In this document: positions 28,391 through 36,664 of the stretch, piece by piece
Layout: every line of letters starts with the position of its first letter
Numbering within the stretch: position 1 is the stretch's first letter
Source of the DNA: Bradyrhizobium canariense
GTDB lineage: Bacteria > Pseudomonadota > Alphaproteobacteria > Rhizobiales > Xanthobacteraceae
Assembly (NCBI RefSeq): GCF_900105125.1
Contig: NZ_LT629750.1
Location: 1,178,001 to 1,242,000, forward strand
Reading direction: 5' to 3'
DNA: 64,000 nucleotides
Position numbers and translations under genes: made by a program
The notes under the pieces: model-generated
Database searches by the model: none
Told to the model about the DNA's origin: nothing
The model's input: only the letters and a program-made list of their open reading frames with translations

Positions 28391-28525
28391 TGGCGAAGCC
28401 TCCCAAGGCAACCGGGCAAGGCAACCGCGCCCGCCAGTCAAGGTGCCGACAGGTGCGCGATCAAATGCCAGTGTGCGACGACCCGCCGCAAATTACCATG
28501 GGATTACTTTGATGACAGACGCAAA

Positions 28526-28783
28526 CTACGGCGTGCGGTCAGCGGTTACCAGCCGCGCTTGCCGGATCGTGCCCTTGGCACCGGCGGAGCGAAGGCAGGA
28601 CGCTTCGAAATTGGGCCAGGCCTGCTGCGAGCAGTCCCGGCCGACCGGATGAACGTCCAGCCGGTCGCCCTTGGCGAGGGCGTGCGGGACGCTGGCTTCA
28701 ACTTGCGGAGCGAAGCCGGGAAGAAGGGTGAGGGCGGCAGCGACGAAGGCAGCGACAGCGATTGCTGAGAGAGCTTTGATCAT
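28526..28783 (-). CDS. Small exported protein, unknown function
   Basis: 85 residues. The signal peptide MIKALSAIAVAAFVAAALTLLPGFAPQVEA is followed by a short mature part, KGDRLDVHPVGRDCSQQAWP and NFEASCLRS, with two cysteines likely to form a disulphide. A ribosome binding site (agggga) precedes the ATG at 28783, which is preferred over the upstream extension to 28981. Conserved exported proteins of this form occur in bradyrhizobia. No function is known. Confidence 0.75.
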   Translation of the reverse strand: MIKALSAIAVAAFVAAALTLLPGFAPQVEASVPHALAKGDRLDVHPVGRDCSQQAWPNFEASCLRSAGAKGTIRQARLVTADRTP

Positions 28784-29060
28784 GACGGTCCCCTGCTGGG
28801 CCGTTCTGGCCCGTTGTCTGTTGGCGGACTGAATACCCACCGACCGTTTCGCGGCGTCTTCGCGAAAGGCGGAAAATGGTTTCATCCGCTGTCGTTTTGT
28901 TTCGTCGTCCTTCCGAGGACGAAACACTTGTCCTGCCAAGCAGACGCGGTGACCCCGCAAGTGGTTCAGATAACGGCCCAAAATAAAAATGAGGGTTTTC
29001 GCCCGGCGCGGTGGAACCGGCGTGCCTTGCGACGCTGCCCGGGGCGGGGTAGAGGGAGTT

Positions 29061-29555
29061 ATGCTCCGTATCGCGCTCTATCCCGGCTCCTTCGACCCCG
29101 TCACCAACGGCCATCTGGACGTCGTCCGGCATGCCGTCGGCCTGTGCGACCGGCTGGTCGTGGCCATCGGGGTCCATCCCGGCAAAAAACCGCTATTTTC
29201 GGTGCAAGAGCGGCTCGACATGGCGCAAGCGGTTTTTGCCCCGATCGCAAGCCAGGCCGGCTGCGCCTTTGACTGCACCACCTACGACAATCTCACGGTC
29301 ACGGCGGCCCAGAAGCTCGGCGCAACCATCATGATTCGCGGCCTTCGCGACGGCACCGACCTCGACTACGAGATGCAGATTGCCGGCATGAACGAGACCA
29401 TGGCGCCGGAGGTGCATACGGTATTCGTTCCGGCCTCGGCTGCCGTCCGCCCGATCACTGCCACACTGGTCCGTCAAATCGCTGCCATGGGCGGCGACGT
29501 CTCGGCGTTCGTGCCGCCGGCGGTGGCCGCCAGCCTGAAAATCAAATTCGCCTGA
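29061..29555 (+). CDS. coaD: Phosphopantetheine adenylyltransferase
   Basis: 164 residues, the usual length. It transfers AMP to 4'-phosphopantetheine in the fourth step of coenzyme A synthesis. The nucleotidyltransferase signature is present: [18 protein letters not shown] with the T-x-G-H motif, [34 protein letters not shown] and [17 protein letters not shown]. The C-terminal ISS-x-x-x-K-type motif is altered to [11 protein letters not shown]. The start at 29061 is set by the family N-terminus and a gaggga site. It is the first gene of a rightward group with two cyclophilins and queA. Confidence 0.96.
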   Translation: MLRIALYPGSFDPVTNGHLDVVRHAVGLCDRLVVAIGVHPGKKPLFSVQERLDMAQAVFAPIASQAGCAFDCTTYDNLTVTAAQKLGATIMIRGLRDGTDLDYEMQIAGMNETMAPEVHTVFVPASAAVRPITATLVRQIAAMGGDVSAFVPPAVAASLKIKFA

Positions 29556-29647
29556 TCGCGCGCCGTTTCGCAAAACTGGGAACCGGCTTCGCGAGACGAC
29601 GCGCGCAACACCTAACGCACTTTTCCTTCAACTGGTCCGGAGTTGTC

Positions 29648-30211
29648 ATGATCCGAATTCTTGCCGTCATTGCTGCGCTGGTCTGCGTGGCCCCCGCGCT
29701 CGCCCAGCCGCTGCCTGCCAATCTCGACAAGCAGAATGCGATTGTCATCGACTCCACCAAGGGCCGCATCGTCATCAAGTTGCGGACCGACATCGCGCCC
29801 CAGCACGCCGAGCGCATCAAGCAACTGGCGCGCGAGGGCTTTTACAACAACGTGCCGTTCCACCGCGTCATGGACGGCTTCATGGCGCAGACCGGTGACG
29901 GCCAGAACTTCAACGGCACCGGCGGATCGAAATATCCGAACCTGAAGCAGGAGTTCTCCAGCGTTCACTTCAAGCGCGGGATCGTCGGCATGGCGCGGCG
30001 CGGCGACAGCGTCGACAGCGCGAACTCGCAGTTCTTCATCATGTTCGCGGACGGACCCAGCCTTGACGGCCAGTACACCGTGATCGGCGAAGTGGTGCAG
30101 GGCATGGACGTCGTCGACAAGCTCAAGAAAGCCCCGCCGGGCTCGGCCGGCGGCGCCGTCACCGATCCCGACAAGATGGTGAAGGTGCAAGTCGCGTCTG
30201 ACGTCAAGTGA
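29648..30211 (+). CDS. Periplasmic cyclophilin-type peptidyl-prolyl isomerase
   Basis: 187 residues. The signal peptide MIRILAVIAALVCVAPALAQ is followed by a bacterial cyclophilin domain: GRIVIKLRTDIAPQHAERIK, FYNNVPFHRVMDGFMAQTGD, GTGGSKYPNLKQEFS, GIVGMARRGDSVDSANSQFF and DGQYTVIGEVVQGMDVVDKL. It catalyses proline isomerisation during protein folding outside the cytoplasm. Its cytosolic sister lies 450 bases downstream at 30661, with an exported TonB-C-like protein between them. Confidence 0.94.
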   Translation: MIRILAVIAALVCVAPALAQPLPANLDKQNAIVIDSTKGRIVIKLRTDIAPQHAERIKQLAREGFYNNVPFHRVMDGFMAQTGDGQNFNGTGGSKYPNLKQEFSSVHFKRGIVGMARRGDSVDSANSQFFIMFADGPSLDGQYTVIGEVVQGMDVVDKLKKAPPGSAGGAVTDPDKMVKVQVASDVK

Positions 30212-30241
30212 ACTGCATCAAGTGAACCATGGAAGCGAGTT

Positions 30242-30685
30242 ATGGCAGCAGCGCTTCGCAGGCCACTGGTCTGGTTTGTAGCGGTGCTGCTGTTGGCGTC
30301 GTCGGCCGCATCGGCGCGGGCTGAACCCGGTCAGGTCGACAACCTCAAAGAGCTGTTCTTCAAATTGCGCACCTGCTGGCAGCCGCCGTCGCCGTTGCGC
30401 GCCGATCCGGGGATCGACATCACCGTTATCGTAAGCTTTGACCGCGACGGCAACATTCTGGGCCACCCGAGAATTACCTATGAATCGGAACAAGCGACCG
30501 ATAATGACCGTTTGATCTACCGCGTCGCGGTCATGGAGGCGTTGCAACGCTGCACGCCAATACCATTTACCCCGGGAATGGCCGGCGCCTCGGCCGGCCG
30601 ACCATTTGCCATTCGATTTCACAATCGGAAACCTCCACCCCAACCCATAGAGAAAAGAGCATGGCTGATTCCGAAAATACTTTGA
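30242..30685 (+). CDS. Exported protein with a TonB-C-like domain
   Basis: 147 residues. A signal peptide (about residues 1-27, ending SAASARAEP) precedes a domain that reads like a stand-alone TonB/TolA C-terminal fold: FKLRTCWQPP, IDITVIVSFDRDGNILGHPR and AVMEALQRCTPIPFTPGMA. The two cysteines (CW and RC) recur in such TolA-like periplasmic proteins. Its 3' end overlaps the start of the following cyclophilin gene by 25 bases, so the cluster is transcribed together. Confidence 0.75.
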   Translation: MAAALRRPLVWFVAVLLLASSAASARAEPGQVDNLKELFFKLRTCWQPPSPLRADPGIDITVIVSFDRDGNILGHPRITYESEQATDNDRLIYRVAVMEALQRCTPIPFTPGMAGASAGRPFAIRFHNRKPPPQPIEKRAWLIPKIL

Positions 30686-31125
30686 TCCTTGAAACCACAC
30701 AGGGCCCCGTGACGATCGAGATGCGCCCCGATCTGGCGCCTGGCCATGTCGCGCGTATCAAGGAGCTGGTGCGCGAAGGCTTTTACGACGGCATCGTGTT
30801 CCATCGTGTGATCGACGGCTTCATGGCGCAAACGGGATGTCCGCAGGGCACCGGCACCGGCGGTTCCGGCAAGAAGCTGAAGGCTGAATTCAGCAAGGAG
30901 CCGCATGTGCGCGGCACGGCCTCGATGGCGCGCGCCGCCAATCCTGATTCCGGCGACAGCCAGTTCTTCATCTGCTTCGACGACGCCTCGTTCCTCAACG
31001 GCCAGTACACGGTCTGGGGCAAGGTGACCGAGGGCATGGAGAACGTCGACAAGATCAAGCGCGGCGAGCCGGTGCAAAATCCCGACAAGATCGTCAAGGC
31101 GCATATGGCCGCCGACGCGGCATAA
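30661..31125 (+). CDS. Cytosolic cyclophilin-type peptidyl-prolyl isomerase
   Basis: 154 residues without a signal peptide. The cyclophilin core is complete: VTIEMRPDLAPGHVARIKEL, FYDGIVFHRVIDGFMAQTGC, GSGKKLKAEFSKEPHVRGTA, SMARAANPDSGDSQFFICF and NGQYTVWGKVTEGMENVDKI. Together with the exported copy upstream it forms the periplasmic/cytosolic pair typical of rhizobia. Its start lies inside the preceding reading frame. A palindromic repeat separates it from queA. Confidence 0.95.
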   Translation: MADSENTLILETTQGPVTIEMRPDLAPGHVARIKELVREGFYDGIVFHRVIDGFMAQTGCPQGTGTGGSGKKLKAEFSKEPHVRGTASMARAANPDSGDSQFFICFDDASFLNGQYTVWGKVTEGMENVDKIKRGEPVQNPDKIVKAHMAADAA

Positions 31126-31134
31126 TCGCCGAAC

Positions 31135-31176
31135 CGTCATTCCGGGGCGCGCGTCCGCGCCGCCACCGGAATGACG
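31135..31176. repeat. Palindromic intergenic repeat (cattccgg family)
   Basis: Perfect 11-base arms, cgtcattccgg (31135-31145) and ccggaatgacg (31166-31176), surround a GC-rich loop. The same family occurs at 39358-39398. Confidence 0.8.
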
Positions 31177-31206
31177 TTACGCGGCAACGCTGGAACGCAT
31201 TGCGCC

Positions 31207-32283
31207 ATGCGCACCGATCTCTTCGACTTCGAGCTTCCGCCTGACAGCATCGCGCTGCGGCCGGCAAGCCCGCGCGACTCCGCTCGGATGCTGATCGTGC
31301 AGCCGGAAGCCGTGCTGCGCGATCGCAGCGTTGCCGATCTTCCGCAATGGCTCGAGCCCGGCGATCAGTTGGTGGTCAACGATACCAAGGTCATCGCGGC
31401 GCAGCTTGCGGGCCGTCGCATCGGCCGTGACACCGAACCGAAGATCGAGGCGACGCTGATCAAGCGCCTCGACGGTTCACGCTGGCAGGCGCTGGTCAAG
31501 CCTGCGAAGAAACTTGCGCAAGGCGACGTGGTTCGCTTCGGCAATGAGGGCAGGGTATGCCTGCTTGGCCATCTCGATGCCGAGGTCGAGCACAAAGGCG
31601 ACAGCGGCGAGATCACGCTGTCGTTTTCGTTTCACGGGCCCACGCTCGACCAGGCCATTGCCGATCTGGGTAGCCCGCCTCTGCCGCCCTATATCGCCTC
31701 GAAGCGCACCCCCGATGAGCGCGACGCCGCGGATTATCAGACCATGTTTGCGGCAAAGGAAGGCGCGGTCGCCGCACCCACCGCCGGATTGCATTTCACG
31801 CCGGCGCTCGAGATGGCGTTGCGCGATCGCGGCATCGGGCTGCACCGGATCACGCTGCATGTCGGGGCGGGGACCTTCCTGCCGGTCAAGGTCGAAGACA
31901 CCGCCGGGCACAAGATGCACGCGGAATGGGGCGTTATCACCGGCGATACGGCTGCCGCGCTCAATGAGGCACGGGCCGGGGGCGGCCGCATCGTCGCCGT
32001 CGGAACCACCTCGCTGCGGCTTTTGGAAAGCGCTACGGCGGAAGACGGCACGATCGAACCGTTTGCGGATGACACCTCGATCTTCATCACGCCGGGTTAT
32101 CGCTTTCGCGCGGTCGATATTCTGCTGACCAATTTTCATCTGCCGCGTTCGACGCTGTTTATGCTGGTATCGGCATTCAGCGGCCTCGACACCATGAAAC
32201 GGGCCTATGCCCACGCCATCGCCAGCGGCTACCGCTTCTATTCCTATGGCGACGCCTGTCTGTTGTTTCGCGCGCACGAATAA
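31207..32283 (+). CDS. queA: S-adenosylmethionine:tRNA ribosyltransferase-isomerase
   Basis: 358 residues. It transfers the ribosyl part of SAM to 7-aminomethyl-deazaguanine in tRNA, the penultimate step of queuosine synthesis. Family elements are [97 protein letters not shown] and [19 protein letters not shown]. The tgt gene for the same pathway lies 1.3 kb downstream on the same strand, with the oppositely oriented asd between them. Confidence 0.97.
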   Translation: MRTDLFDFELPPDSIALRPASPRDSARMLIVQPEAVLRDRSVADLPQWLEPGDQLVVNDTKVIAAQLAGRRIGRDTEPKIEATLIKRLDGSRWQALVKPAKKLAQGDVVRFGNEGRVCLLGHLDAEVEHKGDSGEITLSFSFHGPTLDQAIADLGSPPLPPYIASKRTPDERDAADYQTMFAAKEGAVAAPTAGLHFTPALEMALRDRGIGLHRITLHVGAGTFLPVKVEDTAGHKMHAEWGVITGDTAAALNEARAGGGRIVAVGTTSLRLLESATAEDGTIEPFADDTSIFITPGYRFRAVDILLTNFHLPRSTLFMLVSAFSGLDTMKRAYAHAIASGYRFYSYGDACLLFRAHE

Positions 32284-32286
32284 TGC

Positions 32287-32320
32287 GTAGGGTGGGCGGA
32301 GCGAAGCGTGCCCACCCTAC
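32287..32320. repeat. Inverted repeat between queA and asd, probable bidirectional terminator
   Basis: gtagggtggg and cccaccctac form perfect 10-base arms, with cggagcgaagcgtg between them. This gtagggtgggc...gcccaccctac element is a common intergenic repeat in Bradyrhizobium. It sits between two convergent stop codons. Confidence 0.75.
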
Positions 32321-32328
32321 AGCTCACC

Positions 32329-33366
32329 TCACGCCATCGCGTGCTGAGGCACCAATTCCGCGATCTGAATCGCGTTCAATGCGGCTCCCTTCAGGAGCTG
32401 GTCCGCGGCGACGAACATCGAGATCGAATGGCCGGAGGGATCGCTCAGATCCTTGCGGATACGGCCGACCATGACGTCATCCTGCCCTGACGCATCGATC
32501 GGCATCGGGAAGTAATTCTTGGTCCGATCGTCGACGATCTTCACGCCCGGCGCATTCGACAGGATCGCGCGCACCTGGTCCTCCGTGATCGGGTTTTCGC
32601 ATTCGAAGGTAATCGCTTCGCAATGCGCGCGCAGCACCGGCACCCGCACGCAGGTCACCCCGACGGCAATCCTGTCGTCTTCGAAGATTTTCCGGGTCTC
32701 CTTGATGACCTTGGTCTCTTCGTCGTTGTAGCCGGTCTCCGGATCGATCGCCGTGTTGTGGTTGAACAGGTTGAACGCGTAGGGGTGCGGCATGACCTTG
32801 GGCGGATAGGCCTCCCCCTTGAGGTTGGCGCGGGTCGACTCGATCAGTTCCTCCATCGCCGCCGCTCCAGCGCCGCTTGCCGCCTGATAGGTCGACAGGA
32901 TCAGGCGCTTGATGCGGTTGCGCTGGTGGATCGGCCACAGCGGCACCAGGGCGGTAATCGCCGCGCAATTCGGATTGGCGATGATGCCCTTGTGCTCCCT
33001 GATGCGGCTGGCGTTGATCTCGGGGATCACCAGCGGCACGTTCGGATCCATCCGGAAGGCAGACGAGTTATCGACCACGACGGCGCCGGCCTTCACCGCG
33101 ATCGGCGCAAACTTCCTGGCAATGCCGCCGCCGGCCGAGAACAGCGCGATATCGACGCCTTCGAAGGATTTGTCGTTAAGCTCCTCGATGACAACCTTTT
33201 GTCCGCGGAAGTCGATCGTCTTGCCGGCCGAGCGCGCGCTTGCCAGCGCCCTGAGCTGGCCGACGCGAAATCCACGCCTATCCATGGTGGCGATAAATTC
33301 GGCGCCGACGGCGCCGGTCACGCCGGCGATGGCTACTACGGGATCGTTCTTCACTTTCATCTCCAT
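32329..33366 (-). CDS. asd: Aspartate-semialdehyde dehydrogenase
   Basis: 345 residues. It reduces aspartyl phosphate to aspartate semialdehyde, the branch point to lysine, diaminopimelate, threonine, isoleucine and methionine. The NADP loop VAIAGVTGAVGAEFIATMDR, the catalytic cysteine in GIIANPNCAAITALVPL, STYQAASGAGAAAMEELI and the substrate His/Arg segment TCVRVPVLRAHCEAITFE are all present. Upstream, on the same strand, lie a terminator and a Thr/Lys-rich mini-ORF, suggesting attenuation by amino-acid supply. A second in-frame ATG at 33360 is an alternative start. Confidence 0.96.
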   Translation of the reverse strand: MEMKVKNDPVVAIAGVTGAVGAEFIATMDRRGFRVGQLRALASARSAGKTIDFRGQKVVIEELNDKSFEGVDIALFSAGGGIARKFAPIAVKAGAVVVDNSSAFRMDPNVPLVIPEINASRIREHKGIIANPNCAAITALVPLWPIHQRNRIKRLILSTYQAASGAGAAAMEELIESTRANLKGEAYPPKVMPHPYAFNLFNHNTAIDPETGYNDEETKVIKETRKIFEDDRIAVGVTCVRVPVLRAHCEAITFECENPITEDQVRAILSNAPGVKIVDDRTKNYFPMPIDASGQDDVMVGRIRKDLSDPSGHSISMFVAADQLLKGAALNAIQIAELVPQHAMA

Positions 33367-33378
33367 CAGGCAATAAAA

Positions 33379-33406
33379 AAGCCCCGGACCTTTTCAGGCG
33401 GGGCTT
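33379..33406 (-). terminator. Intrinsic terminator in the asd leader (candidate attenuator)
   Basis: Read on the asd strand, AAGCCCCG and CGGGGCTT are perfect 8-base arms around a 12-base loop, followed immediately by TTTTTTATT. It ends 12 bases before the asd start codon, so it can only serve a transcript that comes from further upstream and would otherwise run into asd. Confidence 0.8.
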
Positions 33407-33431
33407 CGGTTCAGATCATGCGATCGTCCAA

Positions 33432-33503
33432 CTACGCGCGCACGCCTCCCGAGGCCCCAGAGGGCTTTGCGGTTTTGGTGGTGCGTTTGGTGGTCGTGAT
33501 CAT
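33432..33503 (-). CDS. Candidate leader peptide of asd
   Basis: 23 codons, beginning MITTTKRTTKTAK, with six Thr, three Lys and one Ile in the first 13. These are end-products of the pathway that asd feeds. It is followed 25 bases later by the terminator at 33379-33406 and then asd. The leader RNA contains GGGGC (codons 15-17), which could pair with GCCCC of the terminator's 5' arm and so act as antiterminator. The ribosome binding site is weak. This is a deduction from layout and composition; it might instead be a small basic protein. Confidence 0.5.
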   Translation of the reverse strand: MITTTKRTTKTAKPSGASGGVRA

Positions 33504-33611
33504 GGCGCGGAACTTATGCTGAAAACTTCGACCGGCGTCAACGGCTTTCGGACCGAAAATCGGCCTCAGCGAGGTTGAACAAGGCAGGGTTGTTAAGCAA
33601 TAAGCTGGAGC

Positions 33612-34745
33612 ATGAGCCTTCCCAATCACTTTGATCTCGTGGCGACCGACGGCGCCGCCCGCACCGGCCGGTTGACGACGCCGCATGGCGTGGTGCGGAC
33701 CCCGGTCTTTATGCCGGTCGGCACGGCGGGGGCGATGAAGGGCGTGCATTGGCGCGAGGTGCGCGATGCCGGCGCCGATATCGTGCTCGGCAATACCTAT
33801 CATTTGATGCTGCGGCCGGGCGCCGAGCGTATCGCAGCACTTGGCGGCCTGCAGGTCTTCACCGGCTGGCAAGGCCCGATGCTGACCGACTCCGGCGGCT
33901 TCCAGGTGATGTCATTGTCGGAACTGCGCAAGGTGAGCGAAGCAGCGGTCACCTTTCGCTCGCATATTGACGGCGCCAAAATAGAACTATCGCCGGAGCG
34001 CTCCATCGAAGTGCAGCGCCTGCTTGGCTCCGACATCGCGATGCAGATGGACGAATGCGTTCGGCTGCCGGCGGAGCGTGACGACATCGAGCGGGCGATG
34101 CAACTCTCGTTGCGCTGGGCCGAACGCAGCAAGCGTGCGTTCGAAACCGCGCCGCCCGGCTACATGCTGTTCGGGATCGCGCAGGGCGGCGATATCCCCG
34201 AACTCCGCCAGGCGAGCGCGCGAGGTTTGGTCGACATCGGATTTCACGGCTACGCGATCGGAGGCCTTGCGGTCGGTGAACCGCAATCGGTGATGCTGGC
34301 GATGATCGAGGAGGTTGCCCCGATCCTGCCGCCGGACCGTCCGCGATATCTGATGGGGGTCGGCACGCCCGATGACCTCCTGGAGGCGGTGGCGCGCGGC
34401 ATCGACATGTTCGATTGCGTGATGCCGACCCGCAACGGCCGTCACGGCGTGGCGTTCACGCGGTTCGGTCAGGTCAATCTGCGCAACGCCCGCCACGCCG
34501 ACGATCCGCGGCCTCTCGACGAGGAAAGCCCCTGGCCGTCCGCGCGCAACTGCTCGCGCGCTTACCTTCATCATCTCGTGAAGTCAGGCGAGACGCTGGG
34601 CGCGATGCTGCTGTCGGAGATCAACATCGCGTATTACCAGCAACTGATGCACGACATCAGGAGCGCGGTTTCAGAGGGAAGGTTTGCAGATTTGCGTGAG
34701 CATATTCGTGCAGGATGGGCGAAAGGCGACATCACAGCGCGATGA
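33612..34745 (+). CDS. tgt: tRNA-guanine transglycosylase
   Basis: 377 residues. It exchanges guanine 34 of tRNAs with GUN anticodons for the queuosine precursor. The catalytic aspartates are seen in MLTDSGGFQVMSL and GVGTPDDLLEAVARGIDMFD, within the segments GNTYHLMLRPG, GYAIGGLAVGE and FDCVMPTRNGRHG. The zinc-binding C-terminus is ARNCSRAYLHHLVKSGETLG. It belongs functionally with queA upstream. There is almost no spacing between the ggag site and the ATG (one base), so the exact start could differ. Confidence 0.95.
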   Translation: MSLPNHFDLVATDGAARTGRLTTPHGVVRTPVFMPVGTAGAMKGVHWREVRDAGADIVLGNTYHLMLRPGAERIAALGGLQVFTGWQGPMLTDSGGFQVMSLSELRKVSEAAVTFRSHIDGAKIELSPERSIEVQRLLGSDIAMQMDECVRLPAERDDIERAMQLSLRWAERSKRAFETAPPGYMLFGIAQGGDIPELRQASARGLVDIGFHGYAIGGLAVGEPQSVMLAMIEEVAPILPPDRPRYLMGVGTPDDLLEAVARGIDMFDCVMPTRNGRHGVAFTRFGQVNLRNARHADDPRPLDEESPWPSARNCSRAYLHHLVKSGETLGAMLLSEINIAYYQQLMHDIRSAVSEGRFADLREHIRAGWAKGDITAR

Positions 34746-34774
34746 AATATGTTCTCAAAACGGCTTGGTGAAAT

Positions 34775-34990
34775 TCAGTTGCACGCAAAGCGCTTGATTG
34801 CATGTTTGGTAACGAAGCCGTAACCGCAAGTGTCGCAGGTCCAGAGATAGCTGACGATATCTTCGGCAACAAACGCAGACGCTTCCGCAGCCACCATCGA
34901 GTCAGCGCAAACAGGGCAGGTCGGCAGGTCACTTCCGCGCGGGGCGGGTCTGGGCGCGACGGTCGACAGGACTTCAGCAGCTGCTGGCAT
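34775..34990 (-). CDS. Small zinc-ribbon protein
   Basis: 71 residues from the ATG at 34990, which has a ggagg site (the open frame runs on to 35056). Two CxxC pairs, CPVC and CDTC, about 30 residues apart, with a WTCDTCGYGF context, give a zinc ribbon. The tail is basic (KHAIKRFACN). Such proteins are frequent and uncharacterised in Bradyrhizobium. It converges on tgt. Confidence 0.72.
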   Translation of the reverse strand: MPAAAEVLSTVAPRPAPRGSDLPTCPVCADSMVAAEASAFVAEDIVSYLWTCDTCGYGFVTKHAIKRFACN

Positions 34991-35342
34991 CGTGACCTCC
35001 AAGCGATCTGAACCTGACAAAACCATACACCGATTTCTTTGACGATGTCGCAACACAAATGCGTTGGTTTTAAATTATTCCAGCTCGCGCAAAGTTGGTT
35101 GAGCGTTGTTCAAATTATTGCAATGCAACGAATTTGTGACTCTCGATATGATGGCCTGCGCGCGAACGTCGCACGTCTGCGGCAGTTATGACCAGCAACG
35201 GGAATTTCGTTTTGCGTTTTGCAGATGCTAAATTATTCGTTCACGCATGACCTTATCGGGAAATCGTTCACATTTTAGCCGATCATGCGTTATGAGATAA
35301 GCTCGACAGAGTTCCCCCAGGCCGCTTGCACAGGAGCTAACC

Positions 35343-36320
35343 ATGGACGCGCCTTTACCCGCGAGTGCACTGCACCGTCCCGGCCGGGGTCACGTATTCG
35401 ACAGTATCGTGGACGCGATCGGAGATACGCCAATCGTGCGCCTGCGCAGATTGCCGCAGCAGCACGGCGCGCATGCGACCATCCTCGCCAAGCTGGAATA
35501 TTTCAATCCGGCCGCGAGCGTGAAGGACCGCATCGGTGCGGCGATGGTCATCGCGATGGAAAAGGCCGGCGTGATCAATGCCGACACGGTGTTGATCGAG
35601 CCGACCTCCGGAAATACGGGAATAGCGCTGGCGTTCGTCGCTGCGTCGCGCGGTTACCGGCTGAAGCTGGTGATGCCGGAATCGATGTCGATCGAGCGGC
35701 GCAAGATGCTGGCATTCCTCGGCGCTGAAATTATTTTGACGCCGGCCGCGCAAGGCATGAAGGGCTCGATCGCGACGGCGGAAGAACTGGTCCGCACCAC
35801 GCCCAATGCCGTGATGCCGCAGCAGTTCAAGAACCTCGCCAATCCCGAAATTCACCGCCGCACCACGGCGGAGGAAATCTGGAACGACACCGGCGGCAAT
35901 ATCGATTTCTTCGTGGCCGGTGTCGGTACCGGGGGAACCATTACCGGCGTGGGGCAGGTGCTGAAGCCACGCAAGCCGTCGCTGAGGGTCGTTGCCGTTG
36001 AACCCGAGGAAAGTCCGGTGCTATCAGGCGGTCAGCATTCCCCGCACAAGATCCAGGGGATTGGCGCCGGCTTTATCCCTGACATCCTCGACCGTTCCGT
36101 GATCGATGAGATCGTCAAGATCAACAGCGCAACCGCGATCGAAACTTCGCGTGCGCTGGCGCGCAATGAGGGCATCCCCGGCGGCATCTCCTCCGGCGCC
36201 GCCATCGCCGCAGCGCTTCAAATCGGCAAGCGGCCGGAAAACGCCGGCAAGACCATCCTGGCGATCGTGCCGTCGTTCTCCGAGCGCTATCTATCGACAG
36301 CATTGTTTGAAGGGATCTAA
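35343..36320 (+). CDS. cysK: Cysteine synthase (O-acetylserine sulfhydrylase)
   Basis: 325 residues. A PLP enzyme making cysteine from O-acetylserine and sulfide. The PLP lysine is in [14 protein letters not shown], the substrate loop is [16 protein letters not shown], the phosphate-binding loop is [12 protein letters not shown], and the late [11 protein letters not shown] is typical of CysK. A good aggag site precedes the start. The N-terminus is about 15 residues longer than in most CysK proteins. The 280 bases upstream are AT-rich with no recognised operator. The BrnA-like gene follows two bases after the stop. Confidence 0.95.
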   Translation: MDAPLPASALHRPGRGHVFDSIVDAIGDTPIVRLRRLPQQHGAHATILAKLEYFNPAASVKDRIGAAMVIAMEKAGVINADTVLIEPTSGNTGIALAFVAASRGYRLKLVMPESMSIERRKMLAFLGAEIILTPAAQGMKGSIATAEELVRTTPNAVMPQQFKNLANPEIHRRTTAEEIWNDTGGNIDFFVAGVGTGGTITGVGQVLKPRKPSLRVVAVEPEESPVLSGGQHSPHKIQGIGAGFIPDILDRSVIDEIVKINSATAIETSRALARNEGIPGGISSGAAIAAALQIGKRPENAGKTILAIVPSFSERYLSTALFEGI

Positions 36321-36322
36321 TC

Positions 36323-36562
36323 GTGTCGGACCAACCGCGACGCCCCAGGACGCTTAACGACGCCCGAACCGAAGCCGAGGCTGCGTTCAAGAAGACCACA
36401 GCCAAGGTGCCGGAGGTGCCAACCAAAAAGGCCGCGCTGCCCGGTGTGAAGGAACTGGTCTCGCTGCGGATCGATCAGGACGTTCTCGAGCACTTCCAGG
36501 AAGGCGGCCCGGGCTGGCAGGAGCGGATCAACGACGCGCTGCGAAAGGCTGCCGGTAAGTAA
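36323..36562 (+). CDS. BrnA-antitoxin-fold small protein
   Basis: 79 residues from a GTG behind an aaggga site. The second half, KELVSLRIDQDVLEHFQEGG followed by PGWQERINDALRKAAGK, matches the ribbon-helix-helix of the BrnA antitoxin/DUF4415 family. The first half is a disordered Lys/Ala/Pro-rich arm. No BrnT-like toxin gene lies on either side, and the gene is directly behind cysK, so it is not a toxin-antitoxin unit here. It may be a small DNA-binding regulator. Confidence 0.78.
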   Translation: MSDQPRRPRTLNDARTEAEAAFKKTTAKVPEVPTKKAALPGVKELVSLRIDQDVLEHFQEGGPGWQERINDALRKAAGK

Positions 36563-36611
36563 CGCGCCTTCACGAACTCAGGCGGGTTCGGAACTAGAAA
36601 AGTCCCAACTG

Positions 36612-36641
36612 AAAAGCCCGGCGCAGGCCGGGCTTTTGTTT
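36612..36641 (+). terminator. Intrinsic terminator after cysK and the BrnA-like gene
   Basis: aaaagcccggc and gccgggctttt form long arms around a few bases, followed by gttt. The A-tract and T-tract on the two sides mean it could stop transcription from both directions, serving also the leftward caspase gene. Confidence 0.85.
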
Positions 36642-36664
36642 GGTGGCCGCAGGTTTCGCGGCTC

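Noticed and set aside
36323..36562. Toxin-antitoxin pair around the BrnA-like gene
   Set aside because: No BrnT-like or other toxin gene is adjacent; the neighbours are cysK and a caspase gene.
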